A DNA stretch of 64,000 nt from Holothuria scabra (GCA_037179385.1 CM074189.1:23497648-23561647); one strand, 5' to 3'. Shown: positions 43,253-58,200, numbered from the stretch's first letter. Notes: a model not told the origin generated them from the sequence alone. Made by a program: numbers and translations.

Positions 43253-46200
43253 GTAGGTATTCTTGTTTGCAGAATAATTATATATTGTAACCATATGCTT
43301 AAACGGCCAAACCTCTCACCCCAAACTACAATTTTGGTTACCCGGGTACCTAAATTCTCAATTGGCCCAGCTCTTTGATTGACAGCTAATTCAAACAATG
43401 CAGAGTGCTAAAGCTTATATTACACAGCATGAATGGTACGGAGAGTGTTTTGATTATATAAATTGAGATTTTCTATCCCTGAAGCAATAAACTGAGATTG
43501 TGTCTGGATGAGGATGAATTTCAGACAATTGTGGGAGGGGCTTCAGTAAGAAGGTTAGGAGAATTGGTACTATTTGGGATGAGAGAACTGGGCCTTTATT
43601 TAGTTGAAGTGTTATTTTTCGATAACTTTTATTTCATATTCATGTTTTAAAAGGCACCAAGGCCAGACAGACATTTTTTTGTTTGTATGCATTGTTCCAG
43701 TCAGTTAGAAAGGATGCAAATGTCAACTGGCCTTGAAAGGTATACCATTTTGAAGGGTAAAAAGTCTACCATTGCCAAAAAGGCCAAAGTTGTTGACCTT
43801 GTTGGCCATTGGTTATTTACCCCATAGGTAAAGCCCTTTTATCAAGACTTCCCTTATGTTCTCCAAATTGTAATTTTTGATCCTCTGAATCAATCATTTA
43901 TCTTTCAGAATATGTCGTGGAAATATGGCTGGTATCTGGGAGTATGTTCTGGAACATGTAAGAAGCCTGGAGACGGTCCACTCTGTCAGAGGGAACTTGA
44001 AACTGTATCATTTACTGCATTGTGTTTCTTTTAATAAATGGACTTAAATTCTGTGATGTTTTATTTTTTGAAGGGCTATTTATACTAGCCTTTGACTTTC
44101 GGTGGTCAGTTTTAAAATGGAAATTGTGATAGCAAGTTAGCAATGTGGTACTTGACTCAAACCTACAAATTGACAGTTACCAATGCACCTTGCAAATTGC
44201 AAACTTCTTTTTTAGCTGAAGAAGTAATTTGGATGTTAACTTCTTCCTGTAAGGTGTAAAAAAAATTTTTTTCCATGTGTGTACAGTTACAAAGTAACCA
44301 CTGCTTTCCTTCCTCACTAAAAAGCAGCTTGTTTCACAATTAGATGTATTGTCCTGTTTCATTGCTGGAATTCAGTTTTTTGTTCATGTATTATTTTTAT
44401 TTTGTTGTACTGATGTCTGAAATGGGTCTTTCCCATGGACTTCCTGTGCATGGACAGAGCATACTGCACGGTAGATTGTCGCTACCATACTGTACGTGTG
44501 AGAAAAAGCGCACCAAGATGGCTGTCTGCTATGATTTTGTGCTGAAGATTGGACTTGCTCAAGTCAATTTCCAGGTTTTGCTAGAAAGTTGAAACATTTT
44601 CGAAATGATGCAAGGCAATTTGAAAATCAATAGACAAACTGTATTGCAGGAATATTATATTGTTTCTTATTCAAGTTAAGCTTTTGTTTAAAATATTACA
44701 GAGTCGTTGTCAAATCATACAAATTATAGCTTCACTGTGGCCATCTTGGTGCACCTTTTTGTTCCAGTTGGTGGCGACAATTTACGGATACAACGTACAC
44801 GTTACATGCTCTGTCAATGTATATAAGTCCTTGGTCTTTCCACACTATTGGGGTATACATGTAAAAGTGTGACAGAGATGGTGAAAATTGAAGTCCTCCA
44901 ATACAAAACTTTTGTTGTGCTATTTAGTTCCATTGGTACTCTCAAATTTATTTATGAGTGTTGGAAGATTTGTCATCCATTTTTAAGTGGTGAGCATACT
45001 TTCTAACGTACGTAACAGAGGACAGGAAAATATGTGTAAATAAACCCTGCATTCACTTGAATTATAAGCATCAAACACATTTTCACTACAATTCTATTAG
45101 CAGTAGCAAAATATATGGACTAGATGTGAGATGTATGTTAATGTACGTAACGAGGACAGATATGTCTGTCCTGGTAAAGAGGACAGAAATGTCTGTCCTC
45201 GTTACATAAGTAAGCCAAATCATTTTGAAAAAAATTAAGCGCTTGAGACACTTGAGTGTGTTGTAACGCAAGTTTTTCCCTTACCTGAGATGTTAACTAA
45301 GGAAATATGATACATTCATTATTAGCCAATGTCCAAATTGAGATTGAAATTTAGAGTTGATAAAGTAAAATATTTGCAGCACTCAGTAACTAAAGTAACA
45401 GTACGTTTCAGTAGGACTTTATTGTACAAAATACAGCAAAACAAGAAGCAAAACATTTTCTTAGTGTTGCAAATGACAGTCACTCTCTCAAAGAAACACC
45501 AGGATATAAGGTGAAGTACAAGCAAGGCAGTAAATTCTCAGCTGAGAGAGAAGCCCTACTGAAGAAGAGGAAAGAGTTACTCGGAAAATTAAAGAAAACT
45601 AAGATAGATGTCGACCATCTGGAAAAGGACATCACAAGGTTGAAGAAGGACCTTCATCAATCAGGTATACAGTAACAGGGCCAATTTCCCGTCTTAACGC
45701 TGGATTTTTTCCAACTGTGGATGTCAGTTCATGTTATAATTCCTGTTATTTATTTGTCACTTATTGCAGAAATTACTTGTTAGATTCGTGATAGAAATGG
45801 TCCTTCTAGGGGGTCATTTAAAGTAAAAAATCCAACGGTGATAGAAATTTGTTTCATACTCTTGAACTTAATCTCCAATTCTGTTTGTTTGCTCATATGT
45901 TCCACGCTGTGCCCCAAAATTCCATGCAGCAAAGAATTTCCCAACTCGCTCATTGGACAGAAACTCATGAAGATCCTGGGTACAGTAGAGTAGACCTCCT
46001 GTTTACTTACCTCTAAAAGTTTACCTAAGTGGTACTCTGTCCGTGTTAGCAATACTAGTCTTTCTGTTCATTAATCTCTTGGTCTAGTATAGCTTTGCTC
46101 AAAATTAAGACCTTAGATTTGTGGGGAGCTTCTCCTAGTTTCAAACCTGAGATGGCACCATGTCCAAATTGCATGGCACATCCCCTGTGGGCATGGGGTT

Positions 46201-49200
46201 GCACAATATGCCCACAGTGTCCCTGGCCTGTCATGAGAGGCGACAAAAGGGACATTGAATGGTAGTCGAAACCAAACATGGACTGTTTTGAAACCATATT
46301 GAAATTTTACTTTTTTATCTATGCAGCCGACACTTTATAACACATTCAAGTTTGAGTGTGATTAAATCCCATCAAAGTGCATGACTTCACACACTACATG
46401 TGCAAAATATTGTGGTGTGTTTACACTTTATGTTACATTACTTGTGCCGATAGATTCACAATACAAAGAGAGTGTTGAAGCCATCCATCAGTTGTATCAC
46501 AAAAGGACTCTGATGCAAGCATACCTGAATCAGTGTAGAGTGAGAGAAGCTACTTACAATGAATTCCAGAATAGTATGAAGGATAAACAACAACACTATG
46601 CAAGTTTAGCAAGGTGAGTTAACTGTAAAAATTTTGTGTGGATAGTGCATCTAACATGGTCCTTAAAGAGGATAACATTTTCCCTTAGTCTGTTGCATGA
46701 GTTATTGTAGTTTGTGAGATTGCGCTTTACATCTCAACTTATAACCTGGTTTAATCCTGTGTGCCCATAGCCTTTTTTCCAGTGACTGGGCGCTGGATTG
46801 TTTTCCCTGCTCTGTTGCTTATATAGAGTATGAGACACAAGAGCAGTAGGTTCCATTAATTGATTCCTTACTGAAGGCGGGCAAGAAATCTATGCAATGG
46901 TGATGATGTGTATGTGTATGTGCACCTACAAACATTGCCTTAGTAGGAACCGGCTGCTCAGGAGAGCTCAAGCCTCTCACATCTTTCCTCACTCATTGTA
47001 GTGTTTCTTTTGCCTTAAAACGTCATCAAACTGATCTTTCCCTGGAGGAAGATCAGTGAATCAATAAACATTTGAACAAAGTAGTAAAAATTTGTAAGTT
47101 TCACCAATACTGTATTTTACTTTAGCTCAGTCCTGTTGATGACTCTGTGAACCATGAACAAAATTTTGTAAAATTCTGAAGCATGTTCATGATTATTTTG
47201 GTCTGATGGAAGAGGAACATCCACTTTTTAAAGCATAGGCGGAAAAATTGGGGAAGGGAGTCTTCTTGCCAGGATATTTAGCACCTGGAAGGAAGTTTTC
47301 CCTTTTCTATACATGAAAATATAGGATGAATTATGAGAAATTTTAGTACTTCCTTCCTGGAAGATAATACCACTTCCGTCGTGGGAAATAGTCATTTCTC
47401 CACCCCTGCTTTTGAAAGAGGATAAAATTTGTTCTTTATATCAACATTTGAATGTTCTTCAGTAACCATCTTTTTTCTCTTACAGTAAATCATCCCAAGA
47501 GTCATTACTGTTTAGTAAAGAGAGACTAGATTCCTGTGGTAACAAAGAAGATGTCTTAGAAACAGCTTGCACTGTGAGTTGAATATTCCAACTGACTTAA
47601 AAAATTTCATTAAAAGAGAATCACAGTTTTGTTTGCTTGCATACCTGACAGCCAAAGTTAACATTTTAGGCAATCATTGATGGTGGTCCAGATAATGGAT
47701 TTAAGAAAATTTTATGGTTTGGGCAACCATTTCACCATCTTAAGTTATCCACAGGAAAATTTGGTTGTCTGAAATATTTTTTTTCTCATTTTTAACCAGG
47801 TACAACCATTTCACCATTTTTAGTTGTCCACAAGGAAATTTGGTTGGCTGCAATAATTTTCACACATTTTTACACAACTTCAACACAATGTATCTAGTCT
47901 TGAATCAGATTAAAGCAAGCTACGCTTTAATTGTAACTGAGAAAAAATGGCATTAGTTGGACAACCCAACTTTAAGCTTTTTGTTGTCCATGTAGAATTT
48001 TAATTGTCTTGGATAACCATGACATTTGAGCACTGTGGGCTATTTTGAAGGTGATGAACAAAAATTTAATTGCAAGCACTATCAGCCAACCCCCTTCAAC
48101 TTGTACAATTGATACTTCCCACCTTTATGTAGCATCAATGAGTTTTAGAGAAATACTTAGGCCTACTATTATACTTAGGTTTGCTGGCTGTGCTTTATAT
48201 ATTAACCCTTTACCGTTGTGCTCCAATCGGGGCATTTTTGCCCGTGGGCGGAAAAGCGGAGGTAGCACGCCCCGCATCAGCTTCCATAGGCTGTTGACCC
48301 CGTGACCTTAAACTATTGTCTCTCTCGTTGTTGTGGCCGAATTTTCGGGTAGCTACTCGCAGTTTCGAGCTCTGTGTGAAACAGTAAAGATGGGTTACAG
48401 CGGGGCTCTCCACTTGGGTCCAAAAGGACCCAAACAACGGTAAAGGGTCAAAGAACCATCAAATTTTCTCTGTGAACTGTCTTATTGTAAGGACCCTCAC
48501 TTTGTTAAAATATCATGCTAATCTCTTGTGGATCTAGGGTATGTAGGAACATCACAGTCACACATTACAGTAGATGTAAGACCATTGTACTGTGTTTTTT
48601 ACAGATTTCAGTTAGGGGTGAAACAGGTAATTTGCGGAAAGACTTGAAAATGTTTTTCCCTAGCAAATGAGAAAATTCCCCCAAATTTTTACTTTGTAGA
48701 GAACAAGCCAAATTTTCCTCCAAGTGCCCAAATTTCCTTTCAAATACAGGTATATCCCTGCAGGGAGATTCAGAACTACCTGTTTTTTTTTCTACCTATG
48801 ATTGTTATTTAAATAAAATGACTTGAAACGTAAAAAAAAAGCGTTTTGGAAAAGTTATGTTGTATTTATTGCACTGAATGTGTCACAGAGAGCAACTAGG
48901 ACATTATCTTACATACTAAGTTTGTTTTGGACCATAGCTGGCAAGCTTTAGTAATTTCAACTGAAAAAGAAATGAAAAATTGATGGAGCTTGTCAAGAAG
49001 ATTTTCCTTTTCTTTTTTTTCAGAAAAAAGTGAGAGAAGTTTGCAAGCAAATACAAGTACACTTTTTGGATGTCTTGCAAAGCAGAAGTACAGATGAGGA
49101 AACTCTGTGAGTTAACTTCAGTATTTTGTATTGGGGCAAATGGGACAAATAGAACCTGTCAATGTTTGCAGGCTGCAAGATCCCAGAAGCTCAGTCTCCA

Positions 49201-52200
49201 TCAGATAGGTTACGTTAGGTCAGATGGAGTTTTTAGAGCCAGTTTCTAACCAGTTGGTTTAACTCCAGCTGGCCACAGCCTTTTTTCCAGTTGTGGCTAC
49301 TGTAACTGGTTTCTTTTCCCAACTTGATTACTTATGCTGAGCATCAAGCACAATGGTAGTAAGTTTTGAAGTCTTTTTTATGATTCAGGCAAGGAGTCAA
49401 ATAAACCTCTTCAACTGCATGTCAAATGCATTAACCACCTGACCATGCAGTCAGGAGAAGTCATTGGTAGTGTTGTTTGCTCCATAACTCCACCTTTCCC
49501 TGGGTTGTTGCGATCAGGTCATGAAGTCTGTATACTTAAGTAGTAAATTGTTGTTTTCCCTGGGTTGTTGCAATCTGGTCCTACAGTCTGTATACTTAAG
49601 TAGTAAATTGTTGTTTTCCCTGGGTTGTTGCAATCTGGTCCTGCAGTGTGTATACTTAAGTAGTGAATTGTTGTTTTCCCTGGGTTTTTGCGATCAGGTC
49701 ATGAAGTCTGTATACTTAAGTAGTGAATTGTTTTCCCTGGGTTATTGTGATCTGGTCCTGCAGTCTGTATACCTATGTAGTGAATTGTAGTTTTCCCTGG
49801 GTTGTTGCGATCAGGTCATGAAGTATGTATACTTAAGTTGTGAATTGTTGTTTTCCCTGGGTTGTTGCGATCTGTTCCTGCAGTCTGTATACCTAAGTAG
49901 TGTATTGTTGTTTTCCCTGGGTTGTTGCAATCTGGTCCTTCAGTCTGTATACTTAAGTAGTAAATTGTTGTTTTCCCTGGGTTGTTGCAATCTGGTCCTG
50001 CAGTGTGTATACTTAAGTAGTGAATTGTTGTTTGCCCTGGGTTGTTGCGATCAGGTCCTACAGTCTGTATACTTAAGTAGTAAATTGTAGTTTTCCCTGG
50101 GTTGTTGCAATCTGGTCCTGCAGTGTGTATACTTAAGTGGTAAATTGTTGTTTTCCCTGGGTTGTTGCAATCTGGTCCTGCAGTCTGTATATTTAAGTAG
50201 TGAATTGTTGTTTTCCCTGGGTTGTTGCGATCTGGTCCTACAGTCTGTATACTTAAGTAGTAAATTGTAGTTTTCCCTGGGTTGTTGCAATCTGGTCCTG
50301 CAGTCTGTATATTTAAGTAGTGAATTGTTGTTTTCCCTGGGTTGTTGCAATCTGGTCCTTCAGTCTGTATACTTAAGTAGTAAATTGTAGATTTCCCTGG
50401 GTTGTTGCGATCTGGTCCTACAGTCTGTATACTTAAGTAGTAAATTGTAGTTTTCCCTGGGTTGTTGCAATCTGGTCCTGCAGTCTGTATACCTAAGTAG
50501 TGTATTGTTGTTTTCCCTGGGTTGTTGCAATCTGGTCCTGCAGTCTGTATATTTAAGTAGTGAATTGTTGTTTTCCCAGGGTTGTTGCAATCTGGTCCTT
50601 CAGTCTGTATACTTAAGTAGTAAATTGTAGTTTTCCCTGGGTTGTTGCGATCTGGTCCTACAGTCTGTATACTTAAGTAGTAAATTGTAGTTTTCCCTGG
50701 GTTGTTGCAATCTGGTCCTGCAGTCTGTATACCTAAGTAGTGTATTGTTGTTTTCCCTGGGTTGTTGCAATCTGGTCCTGCAGTCTGTATATTTAAGTAG
50801 TAAATTGTTGTTTTCCCTGGGTTGTTGCAATCTGGTCCTTCAGTCTGTATACTTGAGTAGTAAATTGTTGTTTTCCCTGGGTTGTTGCAATCTGGTCCTG
50901 CAGTCTGTATATTTAAGTAGTGAATTGTTGTTTTCCCTGGGTTGTTGCAATCTGGTCCTTCAGTCTGTATACTTAAGTAGTAAATTGTTGTTTTCCCTGG
51001 GTTGTTGCGATCAGGTCCTACAGTCTGTATACTTAAGTAGTAAATTGTAGTTTTCCCTGGGTTGTTGCAATCTGGTCCTGCAGTCTGTATACCTAAGTAG
51101 TGTATTGTTGTTTTCCCTGGGTTGTTGCAATCTGGTCCTGCAGTCTGTATATTTAAGTAGTGAATTGTTGTTTTCCCTGGGTTGTTGCGATCTGGTCCTA
51201 CAGTCTGTATACTTAAGTAGTAAATTGTAGTTTTCCCTGGGTTGTTGCAATCTGGTCCTGCAGTGTGTATACTTAAGTAGTAAATTGTTGTTTGCCCTGG
51301 GTTGTTGCAATCTGGTCCTGCAGTCTGTATACCTAAGTAGTGTATTGTTGTTTTCCCTGGGTTGTTGCAATCTGGTCCTGCAGTCTGTATATTTAAGTAG
51401 TGAATTGTTGTTTTTCCCTGGGTTGTTGCGATCTGGTCCTACAGTCTGTATACTTAAGTAGTAAATTGTAGTTTTCCCTGGGTTGTTGCAATCTGGTCCT
51501 GCAGTGTGTATACTTAAGTAGTAAATTGTTGTTTGCCCTGGGTTGTTGCAATCTGGTCCTGCAGTCTGTATACCTAAGTAGTGTATTGTTGTTTTCCCTG
51601 GGTTGTTGCAATCTGGTCCTGCAGTCTGTATATTTAAGTAGTGAATTGTTGTTTTCCCTGGGTTGTTGCAATCTGGTCCTTCAGTCTGTATACTTAAGTA
51701 GTAAATTGTAGTTTTCCCTGGGTTGTTGCGATCTGGTCCTACAGTCTGTATACTTAAGTAGTAAATTGTAGTTTTCCCTGGGTTGTTGCAATCTGGTCCT
51801 GCAGTCTGTATACCTAAGTAGTGTATTGTTTTCCCTGGGTTGTTGCAATCTGGTCCTGCAGTCTGTATATTTAAGTAGTGAATTGTTGTTTTCCCTGGGT
51901 TGTTGCGATCTGGTTCTACAGTCTGTATACTTAAGTAGTAAATTGTAGTTTTCCCTGGGTTGTTGCAATCTGGTCCTGCAGTGTGTATACTTAAGTAGTA
52001 AATTGTTGTTTGCCCTGGGTTGTTGCGATCAGGTCATGAAGTCTGTATACTTAAGTAGTAAATTGTTGTTTTCCCTGGGTTGTTGCGATCTGGTCCTGCA
52101 GTCTGTATACCTAAGTAGTGTATTGTTGTTTTCCCTGGGTTGTTGTAATCTGGTCCTGCAGTCTGTATACTTAAGTAGTGAATTGTTGTTTTCCCTGGGT

Positions 52201-55200
52201 TGTTGCGATCTGGTCCTACAGTCTGTATACTTAAGTAGTAAATTGTAGTTTTCCCTGGGTTGTTGCAATCTGGTCCTGCAGTGTGTATACTTAAGTAGTA
52301 AATTGTTGTTTGCCCTGGGTTGTTGCAATCTGGTCCTGCAGTCTGTATACCTAAGTAGTGTATTGTTGTTTTCCCTGGGTTGTTGCAATCTGGTCCTGCA
52401 GTCTGTATATTTAAGTAGTGAATTGTTGTTTTCCCTGGGTTGTTGCAATCTGGTCCTTCAGTCTGTATACTTAAGTAGTAAGTTGTAGTTTTCCCTTGGT
52501 TGTTGCGATCTGGTCCTACAGTCTGTATACTTAAGTAGTAAATTGTAGTTTTCCCTGGGTTGTTGCAATCTGGTCCTGCAGTCTGTATACCTAAGTAGTG
52601 TATTGTTTTCCCTGGGTTGTTGCAATCTGGTCCTGCAGTCTGTATATTTAAGTAGTGAATTGTTGTTTTCCCTGGGTTGTTGCGATCTGGTCCTACAGTC
52701 TGTATACTTAAGTAGTAAATTGTAGTTTTCCCTGGGTTGTTGCAATCTGGTCCTGCAGTGTGTATACTTAAGTAGTAAATTGTTGTTTGCCCTGGGTTGT
52801 TGCGATCAGGTCATGAAGTCTGTATACTTAAGTAGTAAATTGTTGTTTTCCCTGGGTTGTTGCGATCTGGTCCTGCAGTCTGTATACCTAAGTAGTGTAT
52901 TGTTGTTTTCCCTGGGTTGTTGCAACCTGGTCATACAGTCTGTATACTTAAGTAGTAAATTGTTGTTTTCCCTGGGTTGTTGCAATCTGGTCCTGCAGTG
53001 TGTATACTTAAGTAGTGAATTGTTGTTTTCCCTGGGTTTTTGCGATCAGGTCATGAAGTCTGTATACTTAAGTAGTGAATTGTTTTCCCTGGGTTATTGT
53101 GATCTGGTCCTGCAGTCTGTATACCTATGTAGTGAATTTTTGTTTTCCCTGGGTTGTTGCAATCTGGTCCTTCAGTCTGTATACTTAAGTAGTGAATTGT
53201 AGTTTTCCCTGTGTTGTTGCGATCAGGTCCTACAGTCTGTATACTTAAGTAGTAAATTGTTGTTTTCCCTGGGTTGTTGCAATCTGGTCCTGCAGTGTGT
53301 ATACTTAAGTAGTGAATTGTTGTTTGCCCTGGGTTGTTGCGATCAGGTCCTACAGTCTGTATACTTAAGTAGTAAATTGTAGTTTTCCCTGGGTTGTTGC
53401 AATCTGGTCCTGCAGTGTGTATACTTAAGTGGTAAATTGTTGTTTGCCCTGGGTTGTTGCAATCTGGTCCTGCAGTCTGTATACCTAAGTAGTGTATTGT
53501 TGTTTTCCCTGGGTTGTTGCAATCTGGTCCTGCAGTCTGTATATTTAAGTAGTGAATTGTTGTTTTCCCTGGGTTGTTGCGATCTGGTCCTACAGTCTGT
53601 ATAATTAAGTAGTAAATTGTAGTTTTCCCTGGGTTGTTGCAATCTGGTCCTGCAGTCTGTATATTTAAGTAGTGAATTGTTGTTTTCCCTGGGTTGTTGC
53701 AATCTGGTCCTTCAGTCTGTATACTTAAGTAGTAAATTGTAGTTTTCCCTGGGTTGTTGCGATCTGGTCCTACAGTCTGTATACTTAAGTAGTAAATTGT
53801 AGTTTTCCCTGGGTTGTTGCAATCTGGTCCTGCAGTCTGTATATTTAAGTAGTGAATTGTTGTTTTCCCTGGGTTGTTGCAATCTGGTCCTTCAGTCTGT
53901 ATACTTAAGTAGTAAATTGTAGTTTTCCCTGGGTTGTTGCGATCAGGTCCTACAGTCTGTATACTTAAGTAGTAAATTGTAGTTTTCCCTGGGTTGTTGC
54001 AATCTGGTCCTGCAGTCTGTATACCTAAGTAGTGTATTGTTGTTTTCCCTGGGTTGTTGCAATCTGGTCCTGCAGTCTGTATATTTAAGTAGTGAATTGT
54101 TGTTTTCCCTGGGTTGTTGCGATCTGGTCCTACAGTCTGTATACTTAAGTAGTAAATTGTAGTTTTCCCTGGGTTGTTGCAATCTGGTCCTGCAGTGTGT
54201 ATACTTAAGTAGTAAATTGTTGTTTGCCCTGGGTTGTTGCAATCTGGTCCTGCAGTCTGTATACCTAAGTAGTGTATTGTTGTTTTCCCTGGGTTGTTGC
54301 AATCTGGTCCTGCAGTCTGTATATTTAAGTAGTGAATTGTTGTTTTCACTGGGTTGTTGCAATCTGGTCCTTCAGTCTGTATACTTAAGTAGTAAATTGT
54401 AGTTTTCCCTGGGTTGTTGCGATCAGGTCCTACAGTCTGTATACTTAAGTAGTAAATTGTAGTTTTCCCTGGGTTGTTGCAATCTGGTCCTGCAGTCTGT
54501 ATACCTAAGTAGTGTATTGTTGTTTTCCCTGGGTTGTTGCAATCTGGTCCTGCAGTCTGTATATTTAAGTAGTGAATTGTTGTTTTCCCTGGGTTGTTGC
54601 GATCTGGTCCTACAGTCTGTATACTTAAGTAGTAAATTGTAGTTTTACCTGGGTTGTTGCAATCTGGTCCTGCAGTGTGTATACTTAAGTAGTAAATTGT
54701 TGTTTGCCCTGGGTTGTTGCAATCTGGTCCTGCAGTCTGTATACCTAAGTAGTGTATTGTTGTTTTCCCTGGGTTGTTGTAATCTGGTCCTGCAGTCTGT
54801 ATATTTAAGTAGTGAATTGTTGTTTTCCCTGGGTTGTTGCAATCTGGTCCTTCAGTCTGTATACTTAAGTAGTAAATTGTAGTTTTCCCTGGGTTGTTGC
54901 GATCTGGTCCTACAGTCTGTATACTTAAGTAGTAAATTGTAGTTTTCCCTGGGTTGTTGCAATCTGGTCCTGCAGTCTGTATACCTAAGTAGTGTATTGT
55001 TTTCCCTGGGTTGTTGCAATCTGGTCCTGCAGTCTGTATATTTAAGTAGTGAATTGTTGTTTTCCCTGGGTTGTTGCGATCTGGTTCTACAGTCTGTATA
55101 CTTAAGTAGTAAATTGTAGTTTTCCCTGGGTTGTTGCAATCTGGTCCTGCAGTGTGTATACTTAAGTAGTAAATTGTTGTTTTCCCTGGGTTGTTGCGAT

Positions 55201-58200
55201 CTGGTCCTGCAGTCTGTATACCTAAGTAGTGTATTGTTGTTTTCCCTGGGTTGTTGCAATCTGGTCCTGCAGTCTGTATACTTAAGTAGTGAATTGTTGT
55301 TTTCCCTGGGTTGTTGCGATCTGGTCCTACAGTCTGTATACTTAAGTAGTAAATTGTAGTTTTCCCTGGGTTGTTGCAATCTGGTCCTGCAGTGTGTATA
55401 CTTAAGTAGTAAATTGTTGTTTGCCCTGGGTTGTTGCAATCTGGTCCTGCAGTCTGTATACCTAAGTAGTGTATTGTTGTTTTCCCTGGGTTGTTGCAAT
55501 CTGGTCCTGCAGTCTGTATATTTAAGTAGTGAATTGTTGTTTTCCCTGGGTTGTTGCAATCTGGTCCTTCAGTCTGTATACTTAAGTAGTAAATTGTAGC
55601 TTTCCCTGGGTTGTTGCGATCTGGTCCTACAGTCTGTATACTTAAGTAGTAAATTGTAGTTTTCCCTGGGTTGTTGCAATCTGGTCCTGCAGTCTGTATA
55701 CCTAAGTAGTGTATTGTTTTCCCTGGGTTGTTGCAATCTGGTCCTGCAGTCTGTATATTTAAGTAGTGAATTGTTGTTTTCCCTGGGTTGTTGCGATCTG
55801 GTCCTACAGTCTGTATGCTTAAGTAGTAAATTGTAGTTTTCCCTGGGTTGTTGCAATCTGGTCCTGCAGTGTGTATACTTAAGTAGTAAATTGTTGTTTG
55901 CCCTGGGTTGTTGCGATCAGGTCATGAAGTCTGTATACTTAAGTAGTAAATTGTTGTTTTCCCTGGGTTGTTGCGATCTGGTCCTGCAGTCTGTATACCT
56001 AAGTAGTGTATTGTTGTTTTCCCTGGGTTGTTGCAATCTGGTCCTGCAGTCTGTATACTTAAGTAGTGAATTGTTGTTTTCCCTGGGTTGTTGCGATCTG
56101 GTCCTTTTCGTGCAAGCTGACAGAGACTCTACTTCACACAAATGGCAAGGGAGCTGAATTTCTTTGACCCCCTTCCCTTTCCTTCCCTTTCCCTTTCCCT
56201 TCCCCTTCCCTTAGCTTCCCTCCTCATATCCTTCTCTTCTCTGCTTCCTTCCCTTCACTTCCCTTTATTTTCCTTCCCTTCTCCATAGTTCAGTGTGCAA
56301 TTTAGTATAAACCCACCCCTAATGAAACTTCTCCTTTTTTTAAATCAGTAAGGAGAACAAATCTCGATTGTGGGAGCAGATAGAAGAGACAGTTAGAAAT
56401 AACTCAGCAGAAGACATTTTACAATCTCTAACCACCATCACCAATGAAGCGGCTGCCCATTTGATTCAGAAGACCAGCCAGATTAACATTAAGAAAGATG
56501 TGGAAGACTTAAGGTGAGAGATTAATTTGCTTTTAGGGTTGAAGTCAGTACAATAAGTTCCAATAAGTAGTGGAGCAGTGATGCTCTCACCATCAAGGAC
56601 TGTGCATTCATAAAAAATAGGAATGATTAATTAACATTTTTAACTCTCACATTCAGAATTGGCAGTTTTGGATCAGGATAAGTCATAAAATTGGGCAAAA
56701 TATTTTGGATATTAATGAGACAGGTCAAACATTTTTAATATCAAACTGAAACTGATACAAATGGTATGAAAGTCCCGTTTCTAAGGCTTTTTGATCATTA
56801 TTACCTAGAAGTGGCAACATGGTATACTTTCATATTTTACTTCCGAGTTTTTTGCGTCAATCTAAACTTAGGTTGTGACCAGTTGAAATGGTCTTGGCTC
56901 TTAAACTGAAGCAACTGCTGCCATTGGGGTGTTTCAACGGTCATGTTCCTTTATTTCCAGGGCTTGTCCAAAACCAAGGAGCTTGTGTAGAGTTAACATA
57001 AGATCACACCCTTACCAAGCACGAGTGCTTGACCCTTAAAGGCATTTCAGAAGACAAAGTTCATTTACTTCAAAATATGGAGAAAAAAAATTTCATCCAG
57101 GAGGATGCAACTGCATCTCAATAGCATGTAGCATTCAGAAGATACAATTTTTCGAAGTAATGGTGGGGGGGGGGGGGGGGCTACTGTACATGGTTATTGT
57201 TATCCCTTATTTTTACCCTCTTTCTTTCAAGAAGAACTGAAACATGAGGATGTCCCGAAGATTTTTTTTTGGTGGTAAAAGAAGGGTTTAAAGTCACATT
57301 AAATTTTAATGTGTAATAGGGTTACTCATTCTAAGCATTTTGAAATTTGCGTTGAAATCTGATGTGTGGGTTAACGTTTCTTCTCACTTGAAAGGTCTCT
57401 TCAATGTCCGTTGATTCTGGTAAATAATCACTTTGTACAGGAAAATGAAGTGTTTCAACAAACTGGTAATATTCCTTGTCAAACTCTGGTCCTTTAGTAT
57501 TTCCTTATTCTTTTGCTTACCTGTGACCATTGCACACAAATTGAAAGTAATTTTCCCAATTACAGTAAAAGAACTTTTGTTTACATGATAACGTGGAGAA
57601 AATTTTGGGTGTTTTGACTTGGAAATGAACCAGGAAATGAACTGTCCTTGGGTATCTGCCACCATTTAATCAATTTCATAACAAACATCTTTTTTTGCAG
57701 ATTCAGGTATGAGTCTGACAAGGGATTTGTGGATCTGTCCTCTGGCAAGAATGAGCTTAAAAGTGTCCAGCAAATTATAATGGTATTGTTTATTTTTCTT
57801 ATTTTTATAAAGGCTTGTTGATACTAAAAGGCTCTGTTCTGTCAAGTTAGAGTGAGCCATATCAGGCTTTTATTTCTGAGGTGTGCAAGTGCGATAGAAC
57901 ATCACTCAACTCAAATCACTGCTAGGGGTGTGATTTTTACCACCCTTAAATGAAGAATGTTAACTCATGTAAATATACTGAAGTTAAATAAAACAGCACA
58001 CCTACAACACTCCTTAATTTTGTGAGGAGTGGGGTTTGTAGGACCACCTGGACATTCTAAAACTCAAGACCTGCCATTTGTAGCCAAATACCTGTGCTAC
58101 TGACAGTACAGCTCATGATTCATGGTTCATTTGTGCCTGATATATTCACTATTTGTTTAGAGGCTGGAAAACATCCAAATATGTGATGTTAAAGATAAAG

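Noticed and set aside
44344..44592. 82-codon plus-strand open frame
   Set aside because: It overlaps the family H TIR element within HAUS5 intron 2 and is out of phase with the HAUS5 exons.
53051..54349. 432-codon minus-strand open frame and many shorter ones in the 49.5-56.1 kb array
   Set aside because: They are by-products of a 60-bp (multiple of three) tandem repeat without stops. Open frames occur on both strands and in several frames, with no splice or start context, and the array lies inside a HAUS5 intron.
49497..56104. Possible CRISPR-like repeat array
   Set aside because: Units are contiguous with no unique spacers, and the host is an animal genome. It is a minisatellite.
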